From assembly GCA_008375315.1 (NCBI GenBank), contig CP032507.1, positions 2,097,001-2,161,000 of the forward strand: a stretch of 64,000 bases of DNA. The letters run 5' to 3'. This document shows, in pieces, positions 1 to 9,908 of this stretch. The stretch comes from Ectothiorhodospiraceae bacterium BW-2. Its GTDB lineage: Bacteria; Pseudomonadota; Gammaproteobacteria; Thiohalomonadales; Thiohalomonadaceae. The position numbers and the translations under genes are program-made. Each line of letters starts with the position of its first letter. Position 1 is the first letter of the stretch. The notes beneath the pieces were generated by a model. That model ran no database searches, was not told where the DNA came from, and saw nothing but the letters and a program-made list of their open reading frames with translations.

Positions 1-1
1 C

Positions 2-874
2 GCTAGCCAAGCTGAGGAGCGGTTTGAGGGGGAGGTTCTGCTAGTCGAGGATCATTGGGTTAACCAAAAGCTTGCACGCTCGTTGTTTGAGAGTCTCGGC
101 CTGAGTGTGACTGTGGCCGACAACGGCCAAGTAGCGGTCGATACTATTAAACAGCGCAGTTTTGGTGCGATCTTTATGGATTGCCAAATGCCGCTACTCG
201 ATGGCTATGCCGCAACTAAGCTGATTCGTAAGTGGGAGCAGGAGCGCAATCTGCCTCGTAGCCACATTATTGCCCTGACGGCCAATGCCACTTCGGAGGA
301 GCGGACGCGCTGTATCGCTTGTGGCATGGACGATTTTTTGACTAAACCCTTTAATCGTAACGATATTATTGCTCGGTTACAGGCTATTTTTGCCGCCTCT
401 GCTAAGGCGTCGTCTGAAGCTGGGGCTGATTTTGACTCTAAATCTGAATCGGCTCAGGTCGCGGCAGAGCCGCCGAGCACTGCCCCGTTGCCGGAGAAGT
501 TCAGTGGCGAACTGCTTCTGGTTGAAGACAATTTGGTGAATCAGAAAATTGCCGAAGTGGTGTTTAAGAGTCTTGGCTTAACGGTGACGATTGCCGCTAA
601 TGGTGAGGAGGCGGTGGCTATCTGTCGGCAGCGGCGGTTTGATATTATCTTTATGGATCTACAGATGCCGGTGATGGATGGTTTTGATGCCACGATCGGT
701 ATTCGCCACTATGAGCGGCAGCAGGGGCTCTCACCGACGCCGATTATTGCGCTAACTGCGAATGCAACCGATGGCCATCGTGAACGCTGCTTTGCGGTCG
801 GGATGGACGACTTTTTAACTAAGCCGCTCAATCGTGATGAGATCGTGCAGCGACTAGCAACGAGACTCGTTTAG
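2..874 (+). CDS. Tandem receiver-domain protein, 5' truncated (probable C-terminus of a hybrid sensor kinase)
   Basis: The reading frame is open from base 2 with no start, so the gene begins outside the window. Two complete CheY-like receiver domains are visible. The first has VLLVED, the phospho-acceptor context FMDCQMP and the lysine in TKPF; the second has LLVEDN, FMDLQMP and TKPL. A linker of about 40 residues rich in Ser, Ala and Glu separates them. The two domains are clearly similar to each other (both have the stretch IIALTANAT), which suggests internal duplication. Tandem receivers of this kind usually sit at the C-terminus of hybrid histidine kinases, so a kinase core is expected upstream; this is inference because that part is not visible. 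The stop lies 28 bases before the TonB-receptor start, so it may share a transcript with the signalling genes downstream. Confidence 0.88.
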   Translation, partial: ASQAEERFEGEVLLVEDHWVNQKLARSLFESLGLSVTVADNGQVAVDTIKQRSFGAIFMDCQMPLLDGYAATKLIRKWEQERNLPRSHIIALTANATSEERTRCIACGMDDFLTKPFNRNDIIARLQAIFAASAKASSEAGADFDSKSESAQVAAEPPSTAPLPEKFSGELLLVEDNLVNQKIAEVVFKSLGLTVTIAANGEEAVAICRQRRFDIIFMDLQMPVMDGFDATIGIRHYERQQGLSPTPIIALTANATDGHRERCFAVGMDDFLTKPLNRDEIVQRLATRLV

Positions 875-902
875 AGTCGGGGGTTACAAAAGGATGATAG
901 TG

Positions 903-2936
903 ATGACTCACCGACCATTCGCGGTAGCGTTACTGGTGATCTTGCTCTGGCCTAGTTGTCGTGCGGTGGCGGGGCATGAGAGCGAGCGGCTACTAACGCT
1001 CGATCTGGAACAGCTACTGTCGGTAGAGGTGACTACCGCTAGCGGGCGTGAGACTCGTTGGCGTGATAGTGCCGCGTCGGTCTATGTGATTCAGCGCAGC
1101 GATATTGAGCACAGTAGCGCCACCACCTTGCCCGATCTATTGCGCACTGTGCCGGGGGTCAATGTGGCGCAGATATCTTCGCACAACTATGCCGTCTCGA
1201 TTCGTGGTCACAATGATCTGATCTCGACTAAACTGCTGGTGTTGATCGATGGCCGAACTATCTACGAGTGGTACTTTAGCGGCACCTTCTGGTTTCGGCA
1301 CGATATTCCGCTGGAGCTCATTGAGCGGATTGAAGTCGTGCGTGGATCAGGGGGGGTGCTGTGGGGGGCTAATGCGGTCAATGGCGTGATTAATATTATT
1401 ACTCGCAAAGCAATCGGCCAAGATGGTTGGTTAGTCCATGGGGCCGGTGGTAATGTCGAGCGCCAGCGGCTGAGTGCTAGCTATACCGGTCGAACCCGAG
1501 AAGGTACCGACTATCGCCTCTATCTTGCCAGCCGTGAGCGCGAGGGGCTGGAGGAGACTCCGACCATCAATGGGATGCAGGCAGAGGATGGCTGGCGCAA
1601 TCGGCTCGTTGGGATGCGGTTCGATAACGATCTGGTGTGGGGGGGGAAGCTGGCGATAAGTAGCCAGTTGACTCAAGGTGAGATCGATCAGTGGCAGTGG
1701 TATCCGCAGCAGCCGCTGCCGGGGAGCGACTATAGCGATTTTTATCTACAGGGGCGGTGGGTGAGAAGAGTCTCCTCTGGCGCTGAGCTCGATATTAGTG
1801 GCTATCTAGATCGATTTGAGAATTACTTTCCGCTCCCCTATTTAGGGACATCGCAGGCGCTTGAGGTGAAGTTGAGTTGGCTCAATGTTCCCGGCCATAG
1901 CGTGCAGCTTGGTCTGGGCGGGCGCAATATGAGGATGCGTGGTGAGCTTAACGAGGCCTTTTTAAACGGTAACAGGGTGAGTCACTATCTGTTACAGGGC
2001 TTTATTCGGGATGAGATTGAGCTGGGGACGCCTGATCTTACCCTCACTTTGGGAACTAAGCTGGAGTATTATGATGAGATTGATAGGAGCTTTCTCGCCC
2101 CCTCTGCTCGCCTAAAGTGGCGTCTGGGGGAGGAGGCGTTGAGTTGGGCGGCCTGGTCGCGGGTCGAGCATGTGGCGAGCCCGCTAAATCGTGGGCTGCA
2201 GATGCGTCTGGCCGATGTGGTGGTTGGCGATGCCTCATCAAGCACGCCGCAGTTGAGTTCGGTTTATATCTGGAATAATCCTCAACTGGAGTCGGTGAGT
2301 GTCGAGAGTGTGCAGTGGGGGGTACGGCTGACGCCATCACGGCGACACTATATCGATCTGTCGCTATTTACCTCTCGCTATCGGGGATTGTGGCGGCGGA
2401 TTGAGGAGCTATCACAAGAGGCGTTGTTATTGGATGGCAATGTGGCCGCGACTCTCTTTCGTCCCCTCCCTATTATTGATGAGCGCAACTTTGGTGGAGA
2501 GTTGACCCTCGGCTGGCGCTCGGTGCCGTGGCTAGTTGAGGTAGGGTACGCGGCAGCACGGGAGGGGTGGTTTAGAACAGAGGAGAACACCACACCGGCG
2601 ATTAAAGTGGCTCCTATCAAAACGGCTAGTGATACCGTGACTCTGCGTGGTGGTTGGGAGCAGGGGAGGTATAGCGCTAATCTCTGGATCCGTTATGTCG
2701 GTGAGCTGTCTGAGGTCTTTGCCAATGCAGTACAGCCGCTTGAGGGGGGCTCTATTCCCGCCTATACCGCTGTCGATTTGAGTTTAAGTTGGCGTCCGTC
2801 TAAAGCGACTCGGCTACAGTTGAGTGGCCGTAATTTGGGGGCAGATCACCATCAGGAGTTCGACTCTTTTGGGGGCGATACGATGATAGGTTATCTGCCA
2901 CAAAGCTGGCTATTATCGCTATCACACCAGTTTTAG
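903..2936 (+). CDS. TonB-dependent outer-membrane receptor-like protein
   Basis: About 677 residues. An N-terminal signal peptide (hydrophobic VALLVILLW, probable cleavage after AVAG) precedes a plug domain with VYVIQRSDIE, LRTVPGVNV, SIRGHND, VLIDGRTIYE and the closing motif IERIEVVRGSGG. A beta-barrel-like region follows and ends in an aromatic residue (LSLSHQF), typical of outer-membrane proteins. ATG 903 is preferred over ATG 894 because the AAAGG at 889-893 directly abuts 894 but is 9 bases from 903. The next gene encodes a YfiR-family protein, then a hybrid kinase and a GGDEF protein. Plug/barrel proteins in this context are commonly annotated as receptors, but the ligand cannot be read from sequence. 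It may act as a sensor or import pore feeding the downstream signalling proteins. Confidence 0.9.
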   Translation: MTHRPFAVALLVILLWPSCRAVAGHESERLLTLDLEQLLSVEVTTASGRETRWRDSAASVYVIQRSDIEHSSATTLPDLLRTVPGVNVAQISSHNYAVSIRGHNDLISTKLLVLIDGRTIYEWYFSGTFWFRHDIPLELIERIEVVRGSGGVLWGANAVNGVINIITRKAIGQDGWLVHGAGGNVERQRLSASYTGRTREGTDYRLYLASREREGLEETPTINGMQAEDGWRNRLVGMRFDNDLVWGGKLAISSQLTQGEIDQWQWYPQQPLPGSDYSDFYLQGRWVRRVSSGAELDISGYLDRFENYFPLPYLGTSQALEVKLSWLNVPGHSVQLGLGGRNMRMRGELNEAFLNGNRVSHYLLQGFIRDEIELGTPDLTLTLGTKLEYYDEIDRSFLAPSARLKWRLGEEALSWAAWSRVEHVASPLNRGLQMRLADVVVGDASSSTPQLSSVYIWNNPQLESVSVESVQWGVRLTPSRRHYIDLSLFTSRYRGLWRRIEELSQEALLLDGNVAATLFRPLPIIDERNFGGELTLGWRSVPWLVEVGYAAAREGWFRTEENTTPAIKVAPIKTASDTVTLRGGWEQGRYSANLWIRYVGELSEVFANAVQPLEGGSIPAYTAVDLSLSWRPSKATRLQLSGRNLGADHHQEFDSFGGDTMIGYLPQSWLLSLSHQF

Positions 2937-2941
2937 CCGCT

Positions 2942-3472
2942 ATGCGTCCACTCTCATTGCTGTTTGCGCTGCCACTGTTGATGGGGCTCTCTATCCCGAC
3001 GGTTCGACTCAACGCGCTGACTGTCGGCGGAGAGGAGGTGGTGGCGGCGCTGCTGTATAACTTTGCCAAATTTGTCGAATGGCCACAGGAGTCTGCGACG
3101 AGTGAGCTGCGTTTTTGTATTGCCGAATCGAGACCACTGGTCGATAAGCTACAGCGACAGGGGTTGTCGGTGCGGGGGATGAGGTTGGCGATTGTTGATG
3201 TCGATCGCTACACGATGGATAGCGAGATAGTGCGCTGCCATCTGCTCTATATTCCGGCTGAACGCGCTTTTATCGAAGAGCGGCTACTACCTAGGCTACA
3301 GCAGGCACCGCTACTACTGGTGGGGGAGTCGGAGCAGTTTTTAGAGCACGGGGGGGTGATTCGGCTCTTTATGCAGCAGGGGCGGATCTGGTTTGATATT
3401 AGCCCCGATAGCGCGAATAGACGGCAGCTCTCGATTGCCGCGCAGCTATTAGATTTGGCGCGCAAGCCGTGA
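2942..3472 (+). CDS. YfiR family periplasmic protein (DUF4154)
   Basis: 176 residues with an N-terminal signal peptide ([11 protein letters not shown]). The hallmark [12 protein letters not shown] of YfiR/HmsC-type proteins is present near residues 38-49, and the C-terminal half keeps the family pattern ([19 protein letters not shown], then a conserved WFDIS). In Pseudomonas, YfiR is a periplasmic repressor of the diguanylate cyclase YfiN; here the likely partner is the CHASE-type sensor of the kinase encoded immediately downstream. The gene starts 6 bases after the TonB receptor and overlaps the kinase gene by 4 bases (GTGA), so translational coupling is likely. The single cysteine pair (FCIA, RCHLL) could form a disulfide; that is inference. 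Confidence 0.87.
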   Translation: MRPLSLLFALPLLMGLSIPTVRLNALTVGGEEVVAALLYNFAKFVEWPQESATSELRFCIAESRPLVDKLQRQGLSVRGMRLAIVDVDRYTMDSEIVRCHLLYIPAERAFIEERLLPRLQQAPLLLVGESEQFLEHGGVIRLFMQQGRIWFDISPDSANRRQLSIAAQLLDLARKP

Positions 3473-6468
3473 GTCTGCGGCAGAAGTTACTCTTTATCGG
3501 CGGCGTCTCGGCGCTCGTGGCGCTGCTACTCGTCAGTGGCGTGCTCTATCTCTATCAGCAGCACAGTGCGACCGATTTAGTGACCAAATCGCTACAGGGA
3601 CAAGCGCAGATTATCGCCTTTAACAGCCGCGCTGCGCTGATCTTTAATGACAAAAAGAGTGCCGTTGAGATTTTGCAGGCGCTGGCGGCGAGTGAGCCGA
3701 TCCACTTTGGGGTGCTGTTTCGCCACAATCAGGCTGAGCCCTTTGCTAGTTATGTGAGTGAGCAGTTTCTTAAACTCGCCGCTAACGGGGCACTGCCACA
3801 GCAGCCCCCCTCTTGGTTGGGGGTGAGGCAGCAGCCAGATCGAATCTTGGTGAGTCAGCAGGTGATGCTCGATGGTGAGCGGATAGGTCAGCTCTACATC
3901 GAATCGGGTCGTCACCATCTGCAGCAGCTAAGCTACGACTGGTTAGTGGTGACCCTAGGCGCGACCCTGTTCGGACTCTGTATCGCCTTTATTCTGGTGT
4001 GGCGCTTGCAGCGGCTAGTGGCCGAACCGTTGCAGCAGCTACTCGATGCGACGCGCACCATTAGCCACAGCAATGACTACTCGCTCCGGGTGAAGACGCA
4101 GAGCAGTGACGAGTTAGGGCAGTTGGTGGATGGCTTTAACCAGATGGTGGCGATGATTGAGCAGCGAACCGCCGAGTTAGCGCTGCATCGTGACCATTTG
4201 CAGCAGCGGGTGGAGGAGCGAACCTGCGAGTTGCGCCAAGCGAAAGAGGAGGCGGAGGCCGCCTCGCGGGCCAAATCGGCCTTTCTCTCCACCATGAGCC
4301 ATGAGATTCGCACCCCGATGAATGCGATTATCGGCTTCTCCCATCTAGCTCGGCCACGGGTAGAGCAGACGCTGGTGGCCGACTATCTCGATAAGATTAT
4401 CGACTCCTCTAAAATCCTGCGCTACATTATCGACGATATTCTCGACTACTCTAAATTTGAGGCCGGACGGCTGACGCTAGAGATAACGGAGCTCGATGTG
4501 CCACTACAGATAGTTAAGGTCATTAATCTGTTTAGCGATAAGATGGCGGAGAACGGCAACCAGCTCATCGGCTATGTCGATCCGGCCATTGTGGTCAATC
4601 TAAAGGGGGATCCGACTCGACTGGTGCAGGTGTTGACCAATTTGGTCAGTAACGCGCTGAAATTTACCCACCAAGGTGAGGTGGTCGTGCGAGTCGATCT
4701 AGTGGACGCCGCGCCAGAGGCGCACCAGATCCGTTTTACGGTGCAAGATAGTGGCATCGGTATGGATAGCGAGCAGATTGAGACCCTCTTTCAGCCCTTT
4801 ATTCAGGCCGATGCCTCCACGACCCGTCAATATGGCGGCACCGGGCTGGGGTTAGCGATTAGCAAAAATCTGGTACAGATGATGGGGGGGGAGATTAGCG
4901 TCACTAGCTCACCCGGTGAGGGGAGCTGTTTTGAGTTTATGCTGACGCTGCCGCTCTCGTTGTCGGCAGAGGGGGCGATCTCTTGGTTGGCGGGGCATGA
5001 GATATTGCAGCAGCGGCGGCTACTGCTTTTTGAACCGAATCAGACCTTGGCCGCTATTATGCAGCAGCAGCTCGGTGGCTATGGTCTAATGGTGAGTCGG
5101 GTAGCTAGCGCCGAGGCGGCACGACAGCAGCTCTCGCAACAGCGTTTTGACCTACTGCTCATCGATATGGTGCAGCAGGGGAGCGGGGAGGCGCTACAGT
5201 TCGTTGACGCCTTAGGGCCGCGATCTCAAATCGAGAGGCCACGAGTGCTGTTAATGGGGTCGGCGACCCAAATTGAGGCGGTTAGGCTCGATCTTCACCC
5301 CTCTGTGGTGCAGGGAGTGTTGCGTAAACCGCTAGCGGCACCGGAACTCTTAGCCGGTTTACTAGCCGCTTTTGATGTGAACACTAGAGAGTGGACAGCG
5401 GTTAAGCGTCCTAAAACAGAGACAGAGCATCTCTCCTTCAGAGGGGCCAACATTTTACTGGTCGAAGATGTCGAAATTAACCAAAAGGTTGCGATAGGCT
5501 TTTTGAGCGAGTGGGAGGTGGCGGTAACGGTCGCGGCCAATGGCGCTGAGGCGCTAGAGAGGCTAGAGCAACAACCCTTTGATCTGATCTTAATGGATAT
5601 TCAGATGCCGGTGATGGATGGCTTTGAGGCGACGGCTAACATTCGGCAGCAGCCGCAGTGGCACTCGCTACCGATCGTAGCGATGACAGCCTATGCGATG
5701 GTAGAGGAGCGGCAGAAGTTTTTAAGCGCCGGCATGAATGACTATATCAGTAAGCCGTTTGAACCCGATGAGCTGTTTAGCGTACTCTCTCGCTGGCTAG
5801 AGGCGGTGGTTGAGGTTGAGGTTGAGAATGAGAATGAGGCGGTGTTGGCGGGAGGGTGGCGACCGCCGCCGCAGATCGATCCACACCATGCGCTGTTACA
5901 AAATTCGGAGCGACGAGGGAATTTACGACAGCTACTTATCGACTTTGTCGAGCGTTACCAAGCCCTACCTGAGCAGCTAGCGGCACTGCTTGAGGCGCAA
6001 AACCATAGCGAAATTGGCCATTTAGCCCATCTTATGAAAGGGGTGAGCGGCAATTTAGGGATGGGAGCGCTGCATGAGGCGGCCAAAAAGTTGGATCACT
6101 GCCTGAAAAAGGAGCCGTTTGCAGTCTGTCAACCGCAGCTAACACTCTTTATCATTGAGCTGCGAGTGATCGTGGCGGCGATTGAGGCGACGCTTGATGA
6201 GGAGGGTGTCGAGGAGCTGGCCGAGGGGGGGGATATCTCTCAAGAAGAGGCATTAGCGCTGTTACAGCAGTTAGCGCAGGAGCTACAGCACTATAACTTT
6301 TCGGCAGTCGATACGATGGAGAGGCTCTATACTCTCCTAGCTCCTCTAAGAAGCGAGCAGGTGCGCAGAGTGCGTCAATTGGTAAAAGATTTCGATTTTC
6401 AGCAAGCTCAGATGGAGCTAGCTAAAGTAACCGCCTTAGTCAATGATGGAATGATAACTAGTGAATGA
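3469..6468 (+). CDS. Hybrid sensor histidine kinase (periplasmic sensor, HAMP, HisKA, HATPase, two receivers, HPt)
   Basis: 999 residues from a GTG start. Order: transmembrane segment about 8-28; periplasmic region resembling CHASE8 to about 150; second transmembrane segment about 158-178; HAMP; coiled coil; HisKA with the phospho-accepting histidine H278 in [10 protein letters not shown]; HATPase with DSGIGM and [10 protein letters not shown] first receiver follows (about 507-625) whose acidic pocket is weak (FEPNQ in place of an acidic pair, although LLIDM and RKP remain). The second, canonical receiver has the phospho-acceptor D710 in LMDIQMP. A C-terminal HPt domain has H854 in AHLMKG. 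The protein therefore carries a full multistep phosphorelay, most likely ending on the GGDEF response regulator encoded next, which its stop overlaps by 8 bases. Ligand input probably comes through the YfiR-like protein. Confidence 0.93.
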   Translation: MSLRQKLLFIGGVSALVALLLVSGVLYLYQQHSATDLVTKSLQGQAQIIAFNSRAALIFNDKKSAVEILQALAASEPIHFGVLFRHNQAEPFASYVSEQFLKLAANGALPQQPPSWLGVRQQPDRILVSQQVMLDGERIGQLYIESGRHHLQQLSYDWLVVTLGATLFGLCIAFILVWRLQRLVAEPLQQLLDATRTISHSNDYSLRVKTQSSDELGQLVDGFNQMVAMIEQRTAELALHRDHLQQRVEERTCELRQAKEEAEAASRAKSAFLSTMSHEIRTPMNAIIGFSHLARPRVEQTLVADYLDKIIDSSKILRYIIDDILDYSKFEAGRLTLEITELDVPLQIVKVINLFSDKMAENGNQLIGYVDPAIVVNLKGDPTRLVQVLTNLVSNALKFTHQGEVVVRVDLVDAAPEAHQIRFTVQDSGIGMDSEQIETLFQPFIQADASTTRQYGGTGLGLAISKNLVQMMGGEISVTSSPGEGSCFEFMLTLPLSLSAEGAISWLAGHEILQQRRLLLFEPNQTLAAIMQQQLGGYGLMVSRVASAEAARQQLSQQRFDLLLIDMVQQGSGEALQFVDALGPRSQIERPRVLLMGSATQIEAVRLDLHPSVVQGVLRKPLAAPELLAGLLAAFDVNTREWTAVKRPKTETEHLSFRGANILLVEDVEINQKVAIGFLSEWEVAVTVAANGAEALERLEQQPFDLILMDIQMPVMDGFEATANIRQQPQWHSLPIVAMTAYAMVEERQKFLSAGMNDYISKPFEPDELFSVLSRWLEAVVEVEVENENEAVLAGGWRPPPQIDPHHALLQNSERRGNLRQLLIDFVERYQALPEQLAALLEAQNHSEIGHLAHLMKGVSGNLGMGALHEAAKKLDHCLKKEPFAVCQPQLTLFIIELRVIVAAIEATLDEEGVEELAEGGDISQEEALALLQQLAQELQHYNFSAVDTMERLYTLLAPLRSEQVRRVRQLVKDFDFQQAQMELAKVTALVNDGMITSE

Positions 6469-7738
6469 AAATAGCCGTAAACCACGCATCCTTTTAGTTG
6501 ATGATGAACCGATTAGTCTGACCACTGTCGCGACTTTTCTAAAATATAGCTACCAGACCTTGGTGGCTAAAAGTGGCGCTGAGGCCTTAATCATCGCCTC
6601 CAGAGAGCCCTACCCCGATATCATTCTGCTCGATGTCGAGATGCCGGGGATGGATGGTTTTGAGATCTGTCGCAAGCTCAAATTTAACCCTGATACGCGC
6701 GATATTGCGGTGATCTTTGTCACCTCCCGCGAGAGTGATGAGGATGAGCGTGCTGGCCTAGAGCTCGGAGCGGTCGATTTTATTACCAAACCGGTGAAAC
6801 CCGATATTTTGCGGGTACGAATTAATACCCAAATGAAGTTACAGCAGCAGCGCCAGCAGCTACAGGAGAGTGAGGAGCTGCTCAAAGCGACGCTCGATTC
6901 GACTCGCGATGCAATTGCGCTATGGCACCAAGGGGAGAGCACCCCCTGCCTGACTAACGATAACTTTCAGCAACTGTGGCAGAGAGATAGCGGGAAGCTG
7001 TCGCCGCTAACGCTGGCAGATATCTCGACCCGATTTAAAGAGGGGGAGCAGTGGCTACAGGAGATGGAGCAGCTACTACTGCAAGATAGCATCGATGAGC
7101 GGGTGATCTGCTGCTGTGAAGAGAGCCGCTATATCAATCAATACTCCCGACCGATGAGGAGAGGCAGTCGCATAACCGGACGAGTGTTTAGCTTTAGCGA
7201 TGTGACCGAACAGGTGCTGTTAGAGAACAGTCTGCGCCAGATGAGTACCACCGATGCACTAACCGGTCTGCGTAATCGACGCGATATGTTGACTATTTTA
7301 GAGCGGGAGGTGGCGTGGGCGCGACGCAATCTCGCCGATTTAGGGGTCATGCAGCTCGATATTGATCACTTTAAGCAGGTGAATGATACCTATGGTCACA
7401 CCTTGGGGGATGAGGTGTTACGAACGGTGGCCGAGATCATTAAAACAACCATTCGGAGTGATGACTACGCCTTTCGAACCGGCGGGGAGGAGTTTTTGAT
7501 CTTTGTGCCGGCTATTGAGCGCTGCTCGCTCCTAGAGATGGCTGAGCGGTTGCGAATGGGGGTAGAGAACGGCAGCTATGCGATCGAGAGCGGCTGTACT
7601 ATCAGTATCGGTCTGGTGCTGCTGTCGCAGTTAGAGCCAGAGAACAAGGAGGATAGGCTGCTAGTGATGGCGGATGCTCAGCTCTATCGTGCTAAAGCAA
7701 AGGGGCGCAATCGGATCTGCATTAGCGAATCGGGGTAG
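6461..7738 (+). CDS. Response regulator with GGDEF diguanylate cyclase domain
   Basis: 425 residues, GTG start overlapping the kinase stop by 8 bases. The N-terminal receiver has the acidic pair VDDE and phospho-acceptor D58 in [12 protein letters not shown] helical linker and PAS-like stretch (about 140-255) is followed by the GGDEF domain from [12 protein letters not shown]. The active site is GGEEF at 341-345, and an RxxD inhibitory site (R332 to D335) sits exactly five residues upstream, so both cyclic di-GMP synthesis and product inhibition are expected. This is the predicted output of the TonB/YfiR/hybrid-kinase module: phosphorylation would control conversion of two GTP to cyclic di-GMP. 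A 21-base gap to murJ suggests possible read-through. Confidence 0.94.
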   Translation: MNENSRKPRILLVDDEPISLTTVATFLKYSYQTLVAKSGAEALIIASREPYPDIILLDVEMPGMDGFEICRKLKFNPDTRDIAVIFVTSRESDEDERAGLELGAVDFITKPVKPDILRVRINTQMKLQQQRQQLQESEELLKATLDSTRDAIALWHQGESTPCLTNDNFQQLWQRDSGKLSPLTLADISTRFKEGEQWLQEMEQLLLQDSIDERVICCCEESRYINQYSRPMRRGSRITGRVFSFSDVTEQVLLENSLRQMSTTDALTGLRNRRDMLTILEREVAWARRNLADLGVMQLDIDHFKQVNDTYGHTLGDEVLRTVAEIIKTTIRSDDYAFRTGGEEFLIFVPAIERCSLLEMAERLRMGVENGSYAIESGCTISIGLVLLSQLEPENKEDRLLVMADAQLYRAKAKGRNRICISESG

Positions 7739-7759
7739 GGGTAGAGGGGCTAACGCCGC

Positions 7760-9319
7760 ATGAGACTGTTTCGCTCTACCGCGATTGTCAGCGCCATGAC
7801 GCTTATCTCGCGTATCTTCGGCTTTATGCGTGATCTGCTGTTTGCACAGCTATTTGGTGCCGGTTCGGCAACTGATGCCTTTTTTGTCGCCTTTAAGATT
7901 CCCAACTTTATGCGCCGCCTCTTTGCGGAGGGGGCGTTTGCCCAAGCCTTTGTGCCGGTATTAAGCGAGTATCGCACACAACGAACACCGCAGGAGGTGC
8001 GCGAGCTGATCGGGGCGGTCAGTGGTACCTTAGGGACGCTGTTATTGGGGTTGACGCTGCTAGTCTGGATGGGGGCGGGGACAGTGGTGTGGCTCTTTGC
8101 CCCCGGATTTGGCGACGATCCGTTTCGACAGCAGCTAACGACTGAGATGTTGCGCTGGACTTTTCCCTATCTTTTGTTTATCTCGCTTACCGCTCTAGCG
8201 AGCTCGGTTCTCAATAGCTACCAGCGCTTTGCGATACCGGCACTCACCCCGATCTGGCTCAATATTATTTTAATGACAGCCGCACTCTACTGGACTCCCT
8301 ATAGTCGGGAGCCGGAGTTAGCGCTAGCGTGGGGGGTGGCGTTGGCCGGTGTGGTGCAGCTACTGTTTCAGCTCCCCCCCCTGTGGCGAATGGGGTTACT
8401 GCCGCTGCCGCGCTGGGGCTGGCGTGATAGGGGGGTACGGCGGGTGATGACATTGATGTTGCCAGCGATGTTTGGCTCCTCAGTGGCGCAGATTAATCTG
8501 CTGTTTGATACTATTTTAGCCTCGTTTCTCATCGCCGGCAGCGTCTCTTGGCTCTACTACTCAGATCGATTAGTCGAGTTTCCGTTAGGACTCTTTGGCG
8601 TAGCGCTAGGCACGGTTATTCTCCCTACCCTGTCGCGCCACCACGCCGAAGCGACGCCTGAGGCGTTTAGCCATACGCTCGATTGGGCGCTGCGTTGGCT
8701 GTTTTTAATTGGCACGCCAGCGATGATCGCGTTAATGGTTTTGGCCGAGCCGCTGCTAATTACGCTCTTCTATTATGGTGAGTTTGATAGCCATAGTGTT
8801 ACTATGACGGCGCTGAGCCTTCGCGCCTACAGCGTGGGGCTGTTGGGGTTTATGCTGGTTAAGGTCTTGGCGCCGGGGTTTTATGCTCGTCAAGATACCC
8901 GTACGCCGGTGCGTTATGGGGTGATCTCGATGGGGGCGAATATGGGGCTTAACCTACTGTTTGTGGTACCGTTGGTGTGGTGGCAGGTGGAGGGGACTCA
9001 CGCCGGTCTGGCGTTGGCGACCTCGCTGGCGGCCTATTTGAATGCGTTTTTGTTGGGGCGATACCTCTATCGGGAGCAGATCTATCGGCCACAGCTCGGC
9101 TGGGGTCACTTTGCTCGGCGGCTGCTGTTGGCCAATCTCCTGTTAGCGTTGGGGTTGTTGTGGGGGGTGCCGGCCGCTGAGGCGTGGATGTCGTGGCCGT
9201 TTGAGCAGCGGTTGGCGATGATGGTTCTGGTGGTGGTTGTCGGGATGGTGGGGTATTTGGGGCTGCTGTGGGGGTTGCGCTTGTCGTTAAAGCAGTTACT
9301 GCGCTACCAAATTAATTGA
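7760..9319 (+). CDS. murJ: Lipid II flippase MurJ (MviN)
   Basis: 519 residues, close to the 511 of the E. coli protein. The start region (LFRSTAIVSAMTLISRIFGFMRDLLFAQLFG) and FFVAFKIPNFMRRLFAEGAFAQAF are the family's signature N-terminus. About fourteen hydrophobic segments fill the chain, as expected for the MOP-superfamily flippase that moves lipid-linked peptidoglycan precursor across the inner membrane. The conserved charged residues of the central cavity (arginines of the first helices) are present. It lies upstream of rppH and ptsP in the same direction; the usual neighbours ribF or rpsT are not seen. Confidence 0.96.
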   Translation: MRLFRSTAIVSAMTLISRIFGFMRDLLFAQLFGAGSATDAFFVAFKIPNFMRRLFAEGAFAQAFVPVLSEYRTQRTPQEVRELIGAVSGTLGTLLLGLTLLVWMGAGTVVWLFAPGFGDDPFRQQLTTEMLRWTFPYLLFISLTALASSVLNSYQRFAIPALTPIWLNIILMTAALYWTPYSREPELALAWGVALAGVVQLLFQLPPLWRMGLLPLPRWGWRDRGVRRVMTLMLPAMFGSSVAQINLLFDTILASFLIAGSVSWLYYSDRLVEFPLGLFGVALGTVILPTLSRHHAEATPEAFSHTLDWALRWLFLIGTPAMIALMVLAEPLLITLFYYGEFDSHSVTMTALSLRAYSVGLLGFMLVKVLAPGFYARQDTRTPVRYGVISMGANMGLNLLFVVPLVWWQVEGTHAGLALATSLAAYLNAFLLGRYLYREQIYRPQLGWGHFARRLLLANLLLALGLLWGVPAAEAWMSWPFEQRLAMMVLVVVVGMVGYLGLLWGLRLSLKQLLRYQIN

Positions 9320-9368
9320 TTGAGAGACAACATTTGCTCCGATGGATAGAGTGTGAAAAAATGGATTC

Positions 9369-9908
9369 ATGGTGGCTGATTCGGTAATCGACAGAGATGG
9401 TTTTCGTGCTAATGTGGGTATTATCCTAACCAATCGTGAGGGTAAGCTGCTGTGGGCGCGTCGTTGTGGCCACGATGGCTGGCAGTTTCCTCAAGGGGGA
9501 ATTTTGCGTAGTGAAACGCCGGAGGAGGCGCTATTTCGTGAGCTTAAAGAGGAGATTGGGCTGGAGCCGGCGGATGTGGAGCTGTTAGGGCAGACTCGTG
9601 GCTGGCTGCGCTATCGGCTGCCAAAGCGCTATATTCGCTACCGTAGCCGCCCCCTCTGTATCGGCCAGAAGCAGCGCTGGTATCTGCTGCGCCTGTTGGC
9701 TAGTGAGAGCAAAGTACGGCTCGACCTAACCGAAAAGCCGGAGTTCGACCAGTGGCGCTGGGTGAAGTACTGGAAGCCGCTAGATGAGATCGTCTTCTTT
9801 AAACGCCGAGTCTATGAACGGGCTCTGACTGAGTTAGAGGGGCTACTCTTTCCCGAGCAGGCGAAAAACGCCCCCCCTGTCTGTCGCGAACTATCACGCC
9901 GTCGATGA
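9369..9908 (+). CDS. rppH: RNA pyrophosphohydrolase RppH
   Basis: 179 residues. The Nudix box runs from G43 to L65 with the catalytic REL-x-EE-x-GL pattern, and the RppH-specific start ([12 protein letters not shown], then WQFPQGGI) is clear. The enzyme removes pyrophosphate from the triphosphorylated 5' end of mRNA and so triggers decay by RNase E. Its C-terminus [12 protein letters not shown] and VVFFKRRVY-like region match the family. The stop codon overlaps the ptsP start by 4 bases, the standard rppH-ptsP arrangement of gammaproteobacteria. Confidence 0.96.
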   Translation: MVADSVIDRDGFRANVGIILTNREGKLLWARRCGHDGWQFPQGGILRSETPEEALFRELKEEIGLEPADVELLGQTRGWLRYRLPKRYIRYRSRPLCIGQKQRWYLLRLLASESKVRLDLTEKPEFDQWRWVKYWKPLDEIVFFKRRVYERALTELEGLLFPEQAKNAPPVCRELSRRR

